DNA of 44,494 bases from Microvirga roseola (lineage in GTDB: Bacteria; Pseudomonadota; Alphaproteobacteria; Rhizobiales; Beijerinckiaceae), in NCBI RefSeq assembly GCF_020866965.1, contig NZ_JAJATX010000032.1, forward strand, positions 1 to 44,494, in the 5' to 3' direction. The notes beneath the pieces are model-generated. The model was not told where the DNA came from. It did not search any database and worked only from the letters and a program-made list of their open reading frames with translations. Each line of letters opens with the position of its first letter. Position 1 is the first letter of the stretch. The translations under genes and the position numbers were made by a program. Positions 16,744 through 26,890 of this stretch are shown one piece after another.

Positions 16744-16980
16744 TCAGAATGCCTTAAAGGTGATGATCGTGTGGGTGTCGGCGATTTCTGGGATGGATTG
16801 GACGTTCTCGGCGATGAAATGGCCGATATCGACCCCGTCATCCACGTGGAACTTGGCCAGGATGTCGTAGTTGCCGGCCGTGGAGTAGATCTCGGACGCA
16901 ATCTCCCGGTCGGCGAGGGCGTTCGCGACCGCATAGGTCTTGCCGAGCTTGCATTTGATCTCGACGAAGAAGGTCTGCAT
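16744..16980 (-). CDS. Stand-alone Lrp/AsnC RAM-domain protein
   Basis: A 78-residue protein, MQTFFVEIKCKLGKTYAVAN at the start, followed by STAGNYDILAKFHVDDGVDIG and DTHTIITFKAF. This is the ligand-binding RAM domain of Lrp/AsnC regulators without the DNA-binding domain. Such stand-alone domains usually form oligomers and bind amino acids, and can modulate full-length Lrp proteins. The ATG at 16980 has GGAG 6 nt upstream; a longer frame with 17 extra residues lacks one. It lies 87 nt after ugd's stop on the same strand and abuts the transglycosylase tail to tail. Confidence 0.85.
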   Translation of the reverse strand: MQTFFVEIKCKLGKTYAVANALADREIASEIYSTAGNYDILAKFHVDDGVDIGHFIAENVQSIPEIADTHTIITFKAF

Positions 16981-17067
16981 GGGGGGCTCCAGGAGGATTC
17001 GGCTTTGCTGAACGATGCGCAGGTATGGCACGGGACGACGCCCGCGTGAACTGCCGCCTCCAAGAGC

Positions 17068-18372
17068 TTAGGATCGCCCGACGCTGACGTATGTGAAGCC
17101 GCGGCGGCGCATTTCCTCGGGACGGTAGATGTTGCGCAGGTCCACCACCACCGGTGCGGCCAGCGTCGCCTTCAGACGGCCCAGATCCAGCGCCCGGAAG
17201 ATGTCCCACTCGGTGACGATCACCAGAGCGTCCGCGCCCCGCGCGCAGTCATAGGCGTCCTTGGCGTAATCCACATCCGTCAGCATGGAGGCGGCCGCCC
17301 CCATCCCCTCCGGATCGTAGGCCCGCACCTTCGCGCCTGCGTCCTGCAGCGCCGTGATCACGTCGATGGAGGGGGCCTCACGCATGTCGTCCGTGTTGGG
17401 CTTGAAGGTGAGCCCCAGCACCGCGATCGTCTTGCCCCGCACCGATCCGCCGCAGGCGGCGATCACCTTGCGCCCCATGGCGCGCTTGCGCTGGCTGTTG
17501 ACCGCAGCCACCGTCTCGACGAGCCGCATCGGCGCCTCGTAATCCTGCGCCGTCTTGATCAGCGCCAGAGTATCCTTCGGGAAGCAGGAGCCGCCATAGC
17601 CTGGCCCCGCATGCAGGAACTTGGAGCCGATGCGGTTGTCGAGCCCGATGCCGCGAGCGACATCCTGCACGTTCGCGCCCACATGCTCGCACAGGTCCGC
17701 GATCTCGTTGATGAAGGTGATCTTGGTGGCGAGGAAGGCGTTGGCCGCATATTTCGTCAGCTCCGCCGTGCGCCGGGACATGGCGAGCAGGGGCGACTGG
17801 TTGAGGTAGAGCGGCCGGTAGATCTCGTTCATGACGCCGAGGGCGCGGGCGTCCTCGGTGCCGATGACGATGCGGTCCGGGCGCTTGAAGTCGGTGATGG
17901 CCGCGCCCTCGCGCAGGAATTCGGGATTGGAGACCACGGCGAAATCGGCGTCGGGCCGGGTCTCGTGGATAATGCGCTCGACCTCGTCGCCGGTGCCGAC
18001 CGGAACGGTCGACTTGGTGACGATGACCGTATAGCCGTCGATGGCGGCGGCGATCTCGCGGGCGGCCTGGTAGACGTAGGAGAGGTCGGCATGGCCGTCC
18101 CCGCGCCGCGAGGGGGTGCCGACCGCAATGAACACGGCCTCCGCGCCCTTGACCGCCGTGGCCAGGTCGGTGGTGAAGGTCAGCCGTCCCTCGCGCACGT
18201 TCTTGGCGACGAGTTCGGAAAGCCCCGGCTCGAAGATCGGGATCTCGCCCCGGTTGAGCGCCTCGATCTTGGCCGGGTCCTTGTCGACGCAGCAGATCTC
18301 GTGCCCGAAATCGGCAAAGCAGGCCCCGGACACAAGCCCAACATAGCCCGAACCGATCATCGCTATACGCAT
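17068..18372 (-). CDS. ugd: UDP-glucose 6-dehydrogenase
   Basis: Oxidises UDP-glucose to UDP-glucuronate with two NAD+, supplying acidic sugars for envelope glycans. 434 residues, the normal length. The N-terminal Rossmann motif GSGYVG (7-12) is followed by VDKDPAKIEALNRGEIPIFE, SNPEFLREGAA, and the catalytic-cysteine segment GPGYGGSCFPKD (Cys263). The C-terminal domain has LGLTFKPNTDDMREAPS. The start ATG is preceded by GGGAG at 7 nt; the longer open frame is a shadow of the divergent asparaginase. The upstream region is shared with that gene. Confidence 0.95.
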   Translation of the reverse strand: MRIAMIGSGYVGLVSGACFADFGHEICCVDKDPAKIEALNRGEIPIFEPGLSELVAKNVREGRLTFTTDLATAVKGAEAVFIAVGTPSRRGDGHADLSYVYQAAREIAAAIDGYTVIVTKSTVPVGTGDEVERIIHETRPDADFAVVSNPEFLREGAAITDFKRPDRIVIGTEDARALGVMNEIYRPLYLNQSPLLAMSRRTAELTKYAANAFLATKITFINEIADLCEHVGANVQDVARGIGLDNRIGSKFLHAGPGYGGSCFPKDTLALIKTAQDYEAPMRLVETVAAVNSQRKRAMGRKVIAACGGSVRGKTIAVLGLTFKPNTDDMREAPSIDVITALQDAGAKVRAYDPEGMGAAASMLTDVDYAKDAYDCARGADALVIVTEWDIFRALDLGRLKATLAAPVVVDLRNIYRPEEMRRRGFTYVSVGRS

Positions 18373-18532
18373 CGCGAACTCCCAAAATCGCTGGAATCTG
18401 GGTTTAGGGTGGGGAAGGCTTGGCTGCAAGCGGGGAGCGCAAGATCGTTTTGCGGCCCTTTGCAACAATACCCCCTTTGACATTGTGCCCATCCGCGACC
18501 AAAAGAGCGCCGTTTTGATGACGGGGCCATTC

Positions 18533-19549
18533 ATGGAAAACCCTTTTCTTGTCGACGTCGCTCGCGGGACGCTGATCGAATCGCGCCATCGGGGCAGCGT
18601 TGCGGTCGTCGATTCCGAGGGGGCGACGGTGCTGTCCTTGGGCGACGTGGAGCGGCGGGTCTTCCCCCGTTCGGCGGTCAAGGCGCTCCAGGCCATGCCC
18701 CTGGTCGAAAGCGGCATCGCCGACAAGTATGGCCTGACCGATGAGGAGATCGCGCTCGCCTGCGCCTCCCATTCGGGCGAGCCGGAACACGTGGCGGCCG
18801 CGAAATCCATGCTGAAGAAGGCAGGGCAGGACGCAGGCTGCCTCGAATGCGGCGTGCACTGGCCCATGGGAGAGGCTGCGAACCGGGCTCTCGCCGCGAA
18901 GGGACAGGGACCCAGCGCCCTCCACAATAACTGCTCGGGCAAGCACGCGGGCTTCGTCTGCCTCGCCTGCGGCCAGGGTAATGACCCGAAGGGCTACGTG
19001 AGGGCCGACCACCCGGTCCAGCAGGCCGTCCGCGAATCCCTGGAGGAACTGACCGGCGCCTGCCATACGCTGGACAAGAGCGGCATCGACGGTTGCTCGA
19101 TCCCCACCTATGCCGTCCGTCTGCCCTCGCTCGCCTTCGGCTTCGCCCGGTTCGGCACCGGTGCCGGTCTTTCGGGAGAGGGCAGGGCGGCCGCCGAGCG
19201 GATCCGCAAGGCCGTCGCCAAGCATCCCTTCATGGTCGCCGGAACAGGCCGCTTCGACACGAAGCTGATGGAGCGCCTCGGCGAGCGCGCCTTCGTGAAG
19301 GTGGGGGCGGAGGGCGTCTATTGCGCCAGCCTGCCGGAACTCGGCTACGGCATCGCCCTCAAGGCGGAGGACGGGAATTCCCGCGCCGCGGAAGCCATGA
19401 TGGCGGGTCTGATCCTGCGCTTCCTGCCCCTGAGCGACGAGGAGCGGTCGACTGTCGAGGCGCTGGCCCAGCCGGTGCTCAAGAACTGGAATGGCATCGA
19501 GGTCGGGCGAGTTCAGCTCGATCCGCTGCTTCTCGGGCAGAGCGCCTGA
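18533..19549 (+). CDS. L-asparaginase of the Rhizobium etli type (AnsA/ReAV-like)
   Basis: Hydrolyses L-asparagine to aspartate and ammonia; this family is unrelated to E. coli asparaginases and resembles serine beta-lactamase folds. Counting from the ATG at 18533, Ser47 and Lys50 (RSAVKAL), Ser79 (ASHSGEPE), Cys134/Lys137 (CSGKHAG) and Cys188 (GIDGCSIP) fall one position before the Ser48, Lys51, Ser80, Cys135, Lys138 and Cys189 known in R. etli ReAV. This supports that start, which also has GGGG 7-8 nt upstream. In-frame GTG (18485) and ATG (18518) are alternatives. The protein is 338 residues and no signal peptide is seen. It is divergent from ugd and convergent with meaB. Confidence 0.88.
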   Translation: MENPFLVDVARGTLIESRHRGSVAVVDSEGATVLSLGDVERRVFPRSAVKALQAMPLVESGIADKYGLTDEEIALACASHSGEPEHVAAAKSMLKKAGQDAGCLECGVHWPMGEAANRALAAKGQGPSALHNNCSGKHAGFVCLACGQGNDPKGYVRADHPVQQAVRESLEELTGACHTLDKSGIDGCSIPTYAVRLPSLAFGFARFGTGAGLSGEGRAAAERIRKAVAKHPFMVAGTGRFDTKLMERLGERAFVKVGAEGVYCASLPELGYGIALKAEDGNSRAAEAMMAGLILRFLPLSDEERSTVEALAQPVLKNWNGIEVGRVQLDPLLLGQSA

Positions 19550-19552
19550 AAC

Positions 19553-20536
19553 TCAAAGTCCCAGCAGCGTCACGATTTCGCTTGCGGCGGCGGTGGGCGA
19601 CAACCCGCCCTCCGCAATGGCGCGCTCGATTTCCGGCACCCGGCGACGCAAGGCGGGGTCGTGGGTGAGGCGCTCATGCAGGCGCTCGTGGACCATGGCC
19701 CACATCCATTTCGTGTCCTGCGTCCGGCGCTTGGCGGCAAGCTCCCCTGTCGCCTCGAGGCGCTGGCGGTGGTCCAACACCTTGGCCCAGAGTTCGTCGA
19801 GACCTTGGCCGGTCAATCCGGAGATCGTCAGTACGGGTGGCGTCCATGCGGCGGAGGCGGGGGTGAGGATGTGCAGGGCTGCCTTGTACTCGGCGGCAGC
19901 GGCTTTCGCTTTCGCGCTCGCATCATCCGCCTTGTTGACCGCGATGAGGTCCGCCAGCTCCAGAATACCCTTCTTGATGCCCTGAAGCTCGTCGCCTGCG
20001 CCCGGCAGCATGAGGACGAGGAAGAAGTCGGTCAGGTCCGCCACCGCGGTCTCGGATTGGCCCACGCCTACCGTCTCCACGAGGATCACGTCGAATCCCG
20101 CCGCTTCGCAGAGCAGCATGGTCTCCCGCGTCTTGGCCGCGACGCCGCCGAGCGTCCCGGAGGAGGGAGAGGGGCGGATGAAGGCGTTCGGATCCGCAGA
20201 AAGTTTCGCCATGCGCGTCTTGTCGCCCAGGATCGCCCCGCCGGTGCGGGTGGAGGAGGGATCGACGGCAAGCACGGCGACCTTGTGGCCATTCTCTGTC
20301 AGCAGGCTGCCCAAGGTGTCGATGGTGGTGGACTTGCCCACCCCGGGCACCCCGGTGATGCCGACGCGCACGGCTTTCCCGGTGCGGGGCATCAGCTCCT
20401 GCAGGAGCGCGCGGGCGGCTTCCCGGTGATCAGGGCGGCGGGATTCCATGAGCGTAATGGCGCGCGCCAGCGCCGCGCGATCGCCGCGCGCGACGTCTTC
20501 TGCCGTGACGGATCTGGTTTGGGAGCCCCCGGTCAT
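19553..20536 (-). CDS. meaB: Methylmalonyl-CoA mutase-associated GTPase MeaB
   Basis: G-protein chaperone of methylmalonyl-CoA mutase that gates cobalamin loading and protects the enzyme. 327 residues. Walker [10 protein letters not shown] (62-70), [20 protein letters not shown], switch region [10 protein letters not shown] and the guanine-specificity motif NKAD are present; the C-terminal dimerisation arm is complete. The mutase genes lie on the same strand 3 kb upstream but are separated by plus-strand genes, so meaB is not in their transcript. It follows the DUF3750 gene with a 31-nt gap and is probably co-transcribed with it. Confidence 0.95.
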   Translation of the reverse strand: MTGGSQTRSVTAEDVARGDRAALARAITLMESRRPDHREAARALLQELMPRTGKAVRVGITGVPGVGKSTTIDTLGSLLTENGHKVAVLAVDPSSTRTGGAILGDKTRMAKLSADPNAFIRPSPSSGTLGGVAAKTRETMLLCEAAGFDVILVETVGVGQSETAVADLTDFFLVLMLPGAGDELQGIKKGILELADLIAVNKADDASAKAKAAAAEYKAALHILTPASAAWTPPVLTISGLTGQGLDELWAKVLDHRQRLEATGELAAKRRTQDTKWMWAMVHERLHERLTHDPALRRRVPEIERAIAEGGLSPTAAASEIVTLLGL

Positions 20537-20567
20537 GGGGAAGGTGTAGCGCGTTTGGATGCGCTTT

Positions 20568-21326
20568 TCACCAGATGATCGGGTCCACGCCGATTCGTCC
20601 CCAGGCGGGGATTTTCAGGGCAGGGCGGCGGAAGTCGACGCCGGCGACGAGACCCATGAAGTCGATCTCCAGCCCCTCGACCCAGCCGAGGGCGAAACCC
20701 GCATAGCCACCGAGGGAGATCTGGATGCCGGTTTGGCTCGGCGTCAGGCTTACGAGGTCCCGCCAGGGCTGCCAGTCCTTGCCGAGCGCAGTCGGCGGCA
20801 GGGCCGCATCGAGTTCCGGGACCGAGCGCATGATATGCGCCACGAAGGTATTGGAGTTCGGTCCCGGCCACGCGTTGTAGGCGCCATAGCTCCGGTAGGG
20901 ATAGCTCGCCACTGCCTGCCGGATCTGCGGGATCACCCGTTCCGCCGCCTCTCCCTGGAGCACGATGACCGGGTTGGGCGCATTGCCGAACCAGCGCCCG
21001 TCCGGCGCCCAGCCGTTGGTGCGCACGGGGCTGCCCCAGCCGACCTTGTCATAGCGGGTGTACTGGGAGGCTCCCGCCTCCTTCACCACCACCCAGGTGT
21101 GATGAGCGAAGATGCCGCGCCAGCGGCCGACGCGGGCTGCATAGATCGCGACGATGGCCTGGGGCGCTTCCGTCGGATCCGGCAGCAGCCTCGCACTCGA
21201 CCAGTCGGCGGCATGCCGATTGGTGGCGATATCGTCGCGCAGGCTCCACCAGAGGGCGTGAGCCCCCAGGGGAAGGACGAAGAGACCGATGATGACGAGG
21301 AGGAGGCGGGCGAGGACGGCAAGCAT
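20568..21326 (-). CDS. DUF3750 membrane-anchored protein
   Basis: A 252-residue protein with an N-terminal hydrophobic helix ([21 protein letters not shown], residues 2-22) that serves as signal or anchor; the rest is probably periplasmic. Segments such as [42 protein letters not shown] and the C-terminal EINFMGL-like run ([12 protein letters not shown]) are typical of DUF3750. The conserved His and Asn-Ser-Asn residues suggest an enzyme, but none has been assigned to the family as far as I know. It is upstream of meaB on the same strand. Confidence 0.75.
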   Translation of the reverse strand: MLAVLARLLLVIIGLFVLPLGAHALWWSLRDDIATNRHAADWSSARLLPDPTEAPQAIVAIYAARVGRWRGIFAHHTWVVVKEAGASQYTRYDKVGWGSPVRTNGWAPDGRWFGNAPNPVIVLQGEAAERVIPQIRQAVASYPYRSYGAYNAWPGPNSNTFVAHIMRSVPELDAALPPTALGKDWQPWRDLVSLTPSQTGIQISLGGYAGFALGWVEGLEIDFMGLVAGVDFRRPALKIPAWGRIGVDPIIW

Positions 21327-21510
21327 GGCGGCAAGGTATGTCTCTCGATCCGGGCCATCAAGGCGCTGCTGCAGGTGACGCGGACACTATTCGTTTACCC
21401 ATAGGCGCAAAGACTCGGACAACCCGTGGAAGCCTGCCTTGCGCCCGCCATGATCGGACGCAAAACAGCACCTCCCTTTCTTTCCTCCTGCATCTTCTCC
21501 TGAAGGCTTC

Positions 21511-22506
21511 ATGCTCCCGATCACCCGACGCCTCGCTCTCGCCGGCCTTGCAAGCCTTGCCCTCTCCGGTTGCCTCGGGGACGATTCCGCTTTGACCAGC
21601 GCGGTGGCCTCGCCCGGCGCTGGCCTGTCCAAGGACCCAACGCTCCTCGTCGCGACGACGCGCCTGCCGGTTGCCGAGGCGCGGGAGGAGCCCTGGTTCG
21701 GCAGCGAGCGTTCGCCGGACCTCGTGTTTGCCGAGGCCAAGCTGCGACCGCCCTCAGACTCGCTGATCGGGCGCGTGACGTCCGGCGGCTGGAGCATCGC
21801 AGGTGTGGATTCGCTGACGACGAGCAATGGCGCGCAGGCTTTCGCGCAGGCTGCGCTCGGGCGTGACCTGCTGCTGTACATCCACGGCTATCGCGAGAGC
21901 TTCGAGACCGCTGCGACCTCGACCATCGAGCTGTCTCAGGGGATCGGATTCCGGGGAGCGACCGGCCTCTTCACCTGGCCTTCCGCCGCCTCGACCCTGA
22001 GCTACGTGGCCGACCGCGAGAGCGCCATGTGGTCGCGCGATGCGCTCGAGGATCTCCTGGCCGCCATTTCCAAGACGCCGAGCGGCGGGCGCACTCACAT
22101 CGTGGCGCACAGCATGGGCACTCTGCTGACCCTCGAGACCTTGAGGATGCTGCGCGCCACCGGCGGCGACAGCGCCATGGAGCGCATCGGCGCGGTGGTG
22201 CTGGCGGCCCCCGACATCGACATCGATCTTTTCGCCCGCGGCTTGGAGCGGCTGGGGCCCGATGCGAAGAAGATTACGGTCATCAGCTCCACCAACGACC
22301 GGGCGCTTGCCGTGTCGAGCCGCCTTGCCGGCGGCATCATCCGCGCCGGCGCCGCCGACCGCGCCAGGCTGGAAGCTCTGGGAGTTCGCGTTGCCGACGC
22401 TTCCGAATTCGGCGGCGGCCTCATGACCATCAACCACGACCTGTTCCTCTCGAACAAGGAAGTGCAGCAGGTGGTGAAGCGGGCAATCGAGCGGGAGAAG
22501 GTGTAG
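21511..22506 (+). CDS. Lipoprotein alpha/beta hydrolase (DUF900 type)
   Basis: A 331-residue predicted lipoprotein: RRLALAGLASLALSGC gives a lipobox with Cys21. The hydrolase fold follows with LLLYIHGYRESFETA (oxyanion strand), GLFTWPSAAS, and the nucleophile elbow AHSMGT, in which Ala replaces the first Gly of GxSxG. AAPDIDIDLF and a late acid and NHDLF histidine complete a likely Ser-Asp-His triad. This is the DUF900/COG4782 group of envelope-located esterase-like proteins of unknown substrate. It is monocistronic on the plus strand, 125 nt before the omptin gene. Confidence 0.85.
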   Translation: MLPITRRLALAGLASLALSGCLGDDSALTSAVASPGAGLSKDPTLLVATTRLPVAEAREEPWFGSERSPDLVFAEAKLRPPSDSLIGRVTSGGWSIAGVDSLTTSNGAQAFAQAALGRDLLLYIHGYRESFETAATSTIELSQGIGFRGATGLFTWPSAASTLSYVADRESAMWSRDALEDLLAAISKTPSGGRTHIVAHSMGTLLTLETLRMLRATGGDSAMERIGAVVLAAPDIDIDLFARGLERLGPDAKKITVISSTNDRALAVSSRLAGGIIRAGAADRARLEALGVRVADASEFGGGLMTINHDLFLSNKEVQQVVKRAIEREKV

Positions 22507-22631
22507 CGTTTCAATCGCTTCCTTTGCGGCAGGCTGTGGTTTCGGCACTACAGACGCTGCCTTAGCTTGGCTTTACCGCAGGAGACATTCTGGATGTTAT
22601 TCGTCCTATCGGCTGTCCCTGGAGTTCGCCT

Positions 22632-23630
22632 GTGCCTTTTGCGAGAAGACAAGCTGCCCTGTGCTGCGGAGGCGCCACTGCATGCCTGATCCTCATGGGA
22701 GGTATCGAGGCGCGAGCCGCGGACACCGTCAGCACCGCGCCGGCGGCTGCCTCGACAGCAAAGCCGGGAGGCATCTTCTCGGCCGAAGTTTTTGGCGGCT
22801 ACTTCACGGGCACTGCCGGAGAGTATGTCTACAACGTGCCTGGCGACCGATCGAAGGTCAGCCAGCTCGACTGGCAGATTGACGGGGCGGCGATCATCGG
22901 TGTGCGGGTGATCTTCAAGCCCCTCGACTGGCTCGAAGTGAAAGGGGCCGGCTTCACCGTCCTCGACTCAGACAACGCCATGGACGATTTCGACTGGCTG
23001 GCCGGCTATGACGGCTTCGACAGTTGGACTCATTGGTCGCACAGCAAGGATACCCAACTCGCCAAATTCTACCAGGTCGATGCTTCCGCTGCGGCGCAAC
23101 TCTTCGATGCCGGGCGCATCAGGGTCAGCGGGATTGCGGGCTACCGCTTCCAGACCTTCAAGATGAACGCCTATGGCGGTTCATACATCTACTCGAGCGA
23201 GATGGGCTTTCGCGACGTTGAGGGAAGCTTTCCGCCGGGCCTGCTCGGCATAGCCTACCAGCAATGGTGGCACACGCCCTATCTCGGCCTGGGGGTGCGC
23301 TACACCGGGGACAATCTGACGGTCAACGCAGAGGTCATCGGCAGCCCCTTCGTTATGGCGCATGACAAGGACCACCACAACTTGCGAGGGCTGGTTTTCG
23401 AGGAGGCCTTTGCCCCGGACCGGATGCTCGGCGCAGCGCTCGGCGTGGAATACGCCCTGACCGACAGCATCGCCCTGACGGGCCGGGTCGAGTACCAGAA
23501 GTTCCTCGAGGCGAGAGGCAGCACGCGGATAAAGACCGTCGATGGGCTCGCAGCCCACCTGCCAAAGCCCTCCGCCGGCGCCGACCTCACCACGCTGGCC
23601 CTGACCTTCGGATTGAAGGCCGGGTTCTAA
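22632..23630 (+). CDS. Omptin-family outer-membrane protease
   Basis: A 332-residue beta-barrel aspartate/histidine protease. The signal peptide ends near IEARA (residue 29). Family blocks are clear: TAGEYVYN then SKVSQLDWQIDGAAIIG; DDFDW (Asp119 and Asp121 align with OmpT Asp83/Asp85); WTHWSHSKDTQL; and DKDHHNLR, where Asp247 and His249 align with OmpT Asp210/His212. VEYQKFLEARGSTRI is the final conserved strand region. All four catalytic residues appear kept, so it is probably active at the cell surface. The GTG start has TGGAG 7 nt upstream. Omptins are best known from enterobacteria and occur in some rhizobia. Confidence 0.87.
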   Translation: MPFARRQAALCCGGATACLILMGGIEARAADTVSTAPAAASTAKPGGIFSAEVFGGYFTGTAGEYVYNVPGDRSKVSQLDWQIDGAAIIGVRVIFKPLDWLEVKGAGFTVLDSDNAMDDFDWLAGYDGFDSWTHWSHSKDTQLAKFYQVDASAAAQLFDAGRIRVSGIAGYRFQTFKMNAYGGSYIYSSEMGFRDVEGSFPPGLLGIAYQQWWHTPYLGLGVRYTGDNLTVNAEVIGSPFVMAHDKDHHNLRGLVFEEAFAPDRMLGAALGVEYALTDSIALTGRVEYQKFLEARGSTRIKTVDGLAAHLPKPSAGADLTTLALTFGLKAGF

Positions 23631-23665
23631 GGCCTTATCGACGGGCCAATGCGCGGCAGGCGGCG

Positions 23666-25828
<2,163 letters not shown>

Positions 25829-25839
25829 GGCCTTGAAAT

Positions 25840-25883
25840 GGATGCCCTGCCGGTGAAACGGTTCGACCCATTCTAGGGCATCC
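25840..25883 (-). promoter_or_regulatory. Inverted repeat in the mutB leader
   Basis: GGATGCCCT (25840-25848) and AGGGCATCC (25875-25883) are perfect 9-bp arms around a 26-nt loop, ending 11 nt before the mutB ATG on the minus strand. It could affect translation of mutB. It does not show cobalamin-riboswitch conserved boxes. Confidence 0.35.
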
Positions 25884-25890
25884 CTCCACG

Positions 25891-25909
25891 CGATGCTACC
25901 GGAGCATCG
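25891..25909 (-). terminator. Intercistronic hairpin
   Basis: CGATGCT / AGCATCG, a perfect 7-bp stem with a 5-nt loop, starts 6 nt after the stop of the small secreted gene on the minus strand. It lacks a T-tract, so partial termination or mRNA processing is more likely than full termination. Confidence 0.3.
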
Positions 25910-25915
25910 TAGGGG

Positions 25916-26296
25916 CTAGCGGCTCCGCCGTTCCGCATCCCAGTAGCCCGAGCAGGTGCGCCCTCCCGAAGTGGCCCAGGTGCCGCGGCCGAAATTGCCC
26001 GAGAGGTTGCCCCGTACCACCGCCCGGTCCTGTCCGCGCGAGATCGTGGCGGCGACGGCGCCGTTGGGCCTGACCTGGCCGCTGACATTGAAGCTCTCGG
26101 CCCCGCCATAACGCAGACGACCGTTCTGGACGACGACGTTGTAGCGGTAGGCCCGGTCGCAGGCGCCCTGCTCGGTGACGACCTCGACGCTCCAGGAGCC
26201 GTCGAACCGAGCCGTCTGGCCTTGGGCCGGCGAGGCGATGGGAGCGGCAATGAATGCTGCGGCAAGGACGGCACAGGGCCAGGACGCCAATTGCAT
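25916..26296 (-). CDS. Small secreted protein, paralogue A
   Basis: A 126-residue predicted secreted protein of unknown function. The signal peptide runs to about residue 27 (ASPAQGQ). The mature part has FDGSWSVEVVTEQGACDRAYRYNVVVQNGRLRY split over two strands, then NGAVAATISRG and GRGTWATSGGRTCSGYWDAER. It shares with its neighbour at 26446 the pattern DG-W-V..VT..G-C....Y.(Y)-(N/D)-VV..G-(R/N)-(L/V)-RY ... GTW ... C-G-W/Y, including two cysteines that may form a disulfide. The ATG at 26296 has GGAG 6 nt upstream; the TTG at 26308 is rejected. Confidence 0.7.
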   Translation of the reverse strand: MQLASWPCAVLAAAFIAAPIASPAQGQTARFDGSWSVEVVTEQGACDRAYRYNVVVQNGRLRYGGAESFNVSGQVRPNGAVAATISRGQDRAVVRGNLSGNFGRGTWATSGGRTCSGYWDAERRSR

Positions 26297-26389
26297 AAAC
26301 AACTCCAATAAACCTTTGCTGAAAGTGTCGGAGACAACGTGAGGTCTTTCGGGCAGTTCCTGCGGAATTGTTCAGCTTTTCGAGAGCAT

Positions 26390-26421
26390 GAAAAAGCCGC
26401 CCCATCCGAAGATGAGGCGGC
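26390..26421 (-). terminator. Rho-independent terminator after paralogue B
   Basis: On the minus strand the stem GCCGCC-T-CATC / GATG-G-GGCGGC closes a TTCG tetraloop and is followed at once by five T residues. It lies 24 nt after the stop of the gene at 26446 and should end the mutA-side transcript before mutB. Confidence 0.85.
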
Positions 26422-26445
26422 CCGATGCCATGCGCCTGACGCCGA

Positions 26446-26844
26446 TTAGAGCTTGGCCTCGACCGTGTTGGCGCTCTTCTGCGCGGTCCACCGGCCCGTG
26501 CAGCCATACTGGTCGACCTTCCAGGTGCCCGAGCCGGTCCGACCCTTCAGGCTGCCGAGGGCGTCCACCTTGGCGGAGCTGCGGCGGATGTCGAGATTGA
26601 CGGCGCCGCTCGGGGCGATCCGCCCGTAAACATCTGCCGAAGCTTCGCCCGCGTTGGGGATATAGCGGACATTGCCCTTCTCGACGACGATGTCATAGCT
26701 GTAGCTGCTGCCGCAGATACCGGCATCCGTGACCATCTGCACCTTCCAGGTGCCGTCATGCTTATTCTTCGGGGCTGCGACGGCGCTGCCGACGATCATC
26801 AGGCCGAAGCCCAGGGCCATAGCTGACTGTTTTGCAAACTTCAT
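26446..26844 (-). CDS. Small secreted protein, paralogue B
   Basis: A 132-residue predicted secreted protein, paralogous to the gene at 25916. Signal peptide MKFAKQSAMALGFGLMIVGSAVA, cleavage near residue 23. The mature part has HDGTWKVQMVTDAGICGS, YDIVVEKGNVRY, GRIAPSGAVNLDI and GSGTWKVDQYGCTGRW; two cysteines are shared with paralogue A. GGGAGGAG lies about 9 nt before the ATG, a strong ribosome site. It is followed by a clear terminator. Function unknown; a small beta-rich periplasmic or extracellular protein is the most that can be said. Confidence 0.75.
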   Translation of the reverse strand: MKFAKQSAMALGFGLMIVGSAVAAPKNKHDGTWKVQMVTDAGICGSSYSYDIVVEKGNVRYIPNAGEASADVYGRIAPSGAVNLDIRRSSAKVDALGSLKGRTGSGTWKVDQYGCTGRWTAQKSANTVEAKL

Positions 26845-26890
26845 TAACCGTGCTCCTCCCGGTCCTGAGGCCGGGAGGAAGTCTCAATGG

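Noticed and set aside
25829..25915. Cobalamin riboswitch before mutB
   Set aside because: The 87-nt gap is too short and lacks the B12-box conserved sequence; only simple hairpins are present.
26391..26395. A-tract read as a plus-strand promoter element
   Set aside because: It is the T-tract of the minus-strand terminator hairpin.
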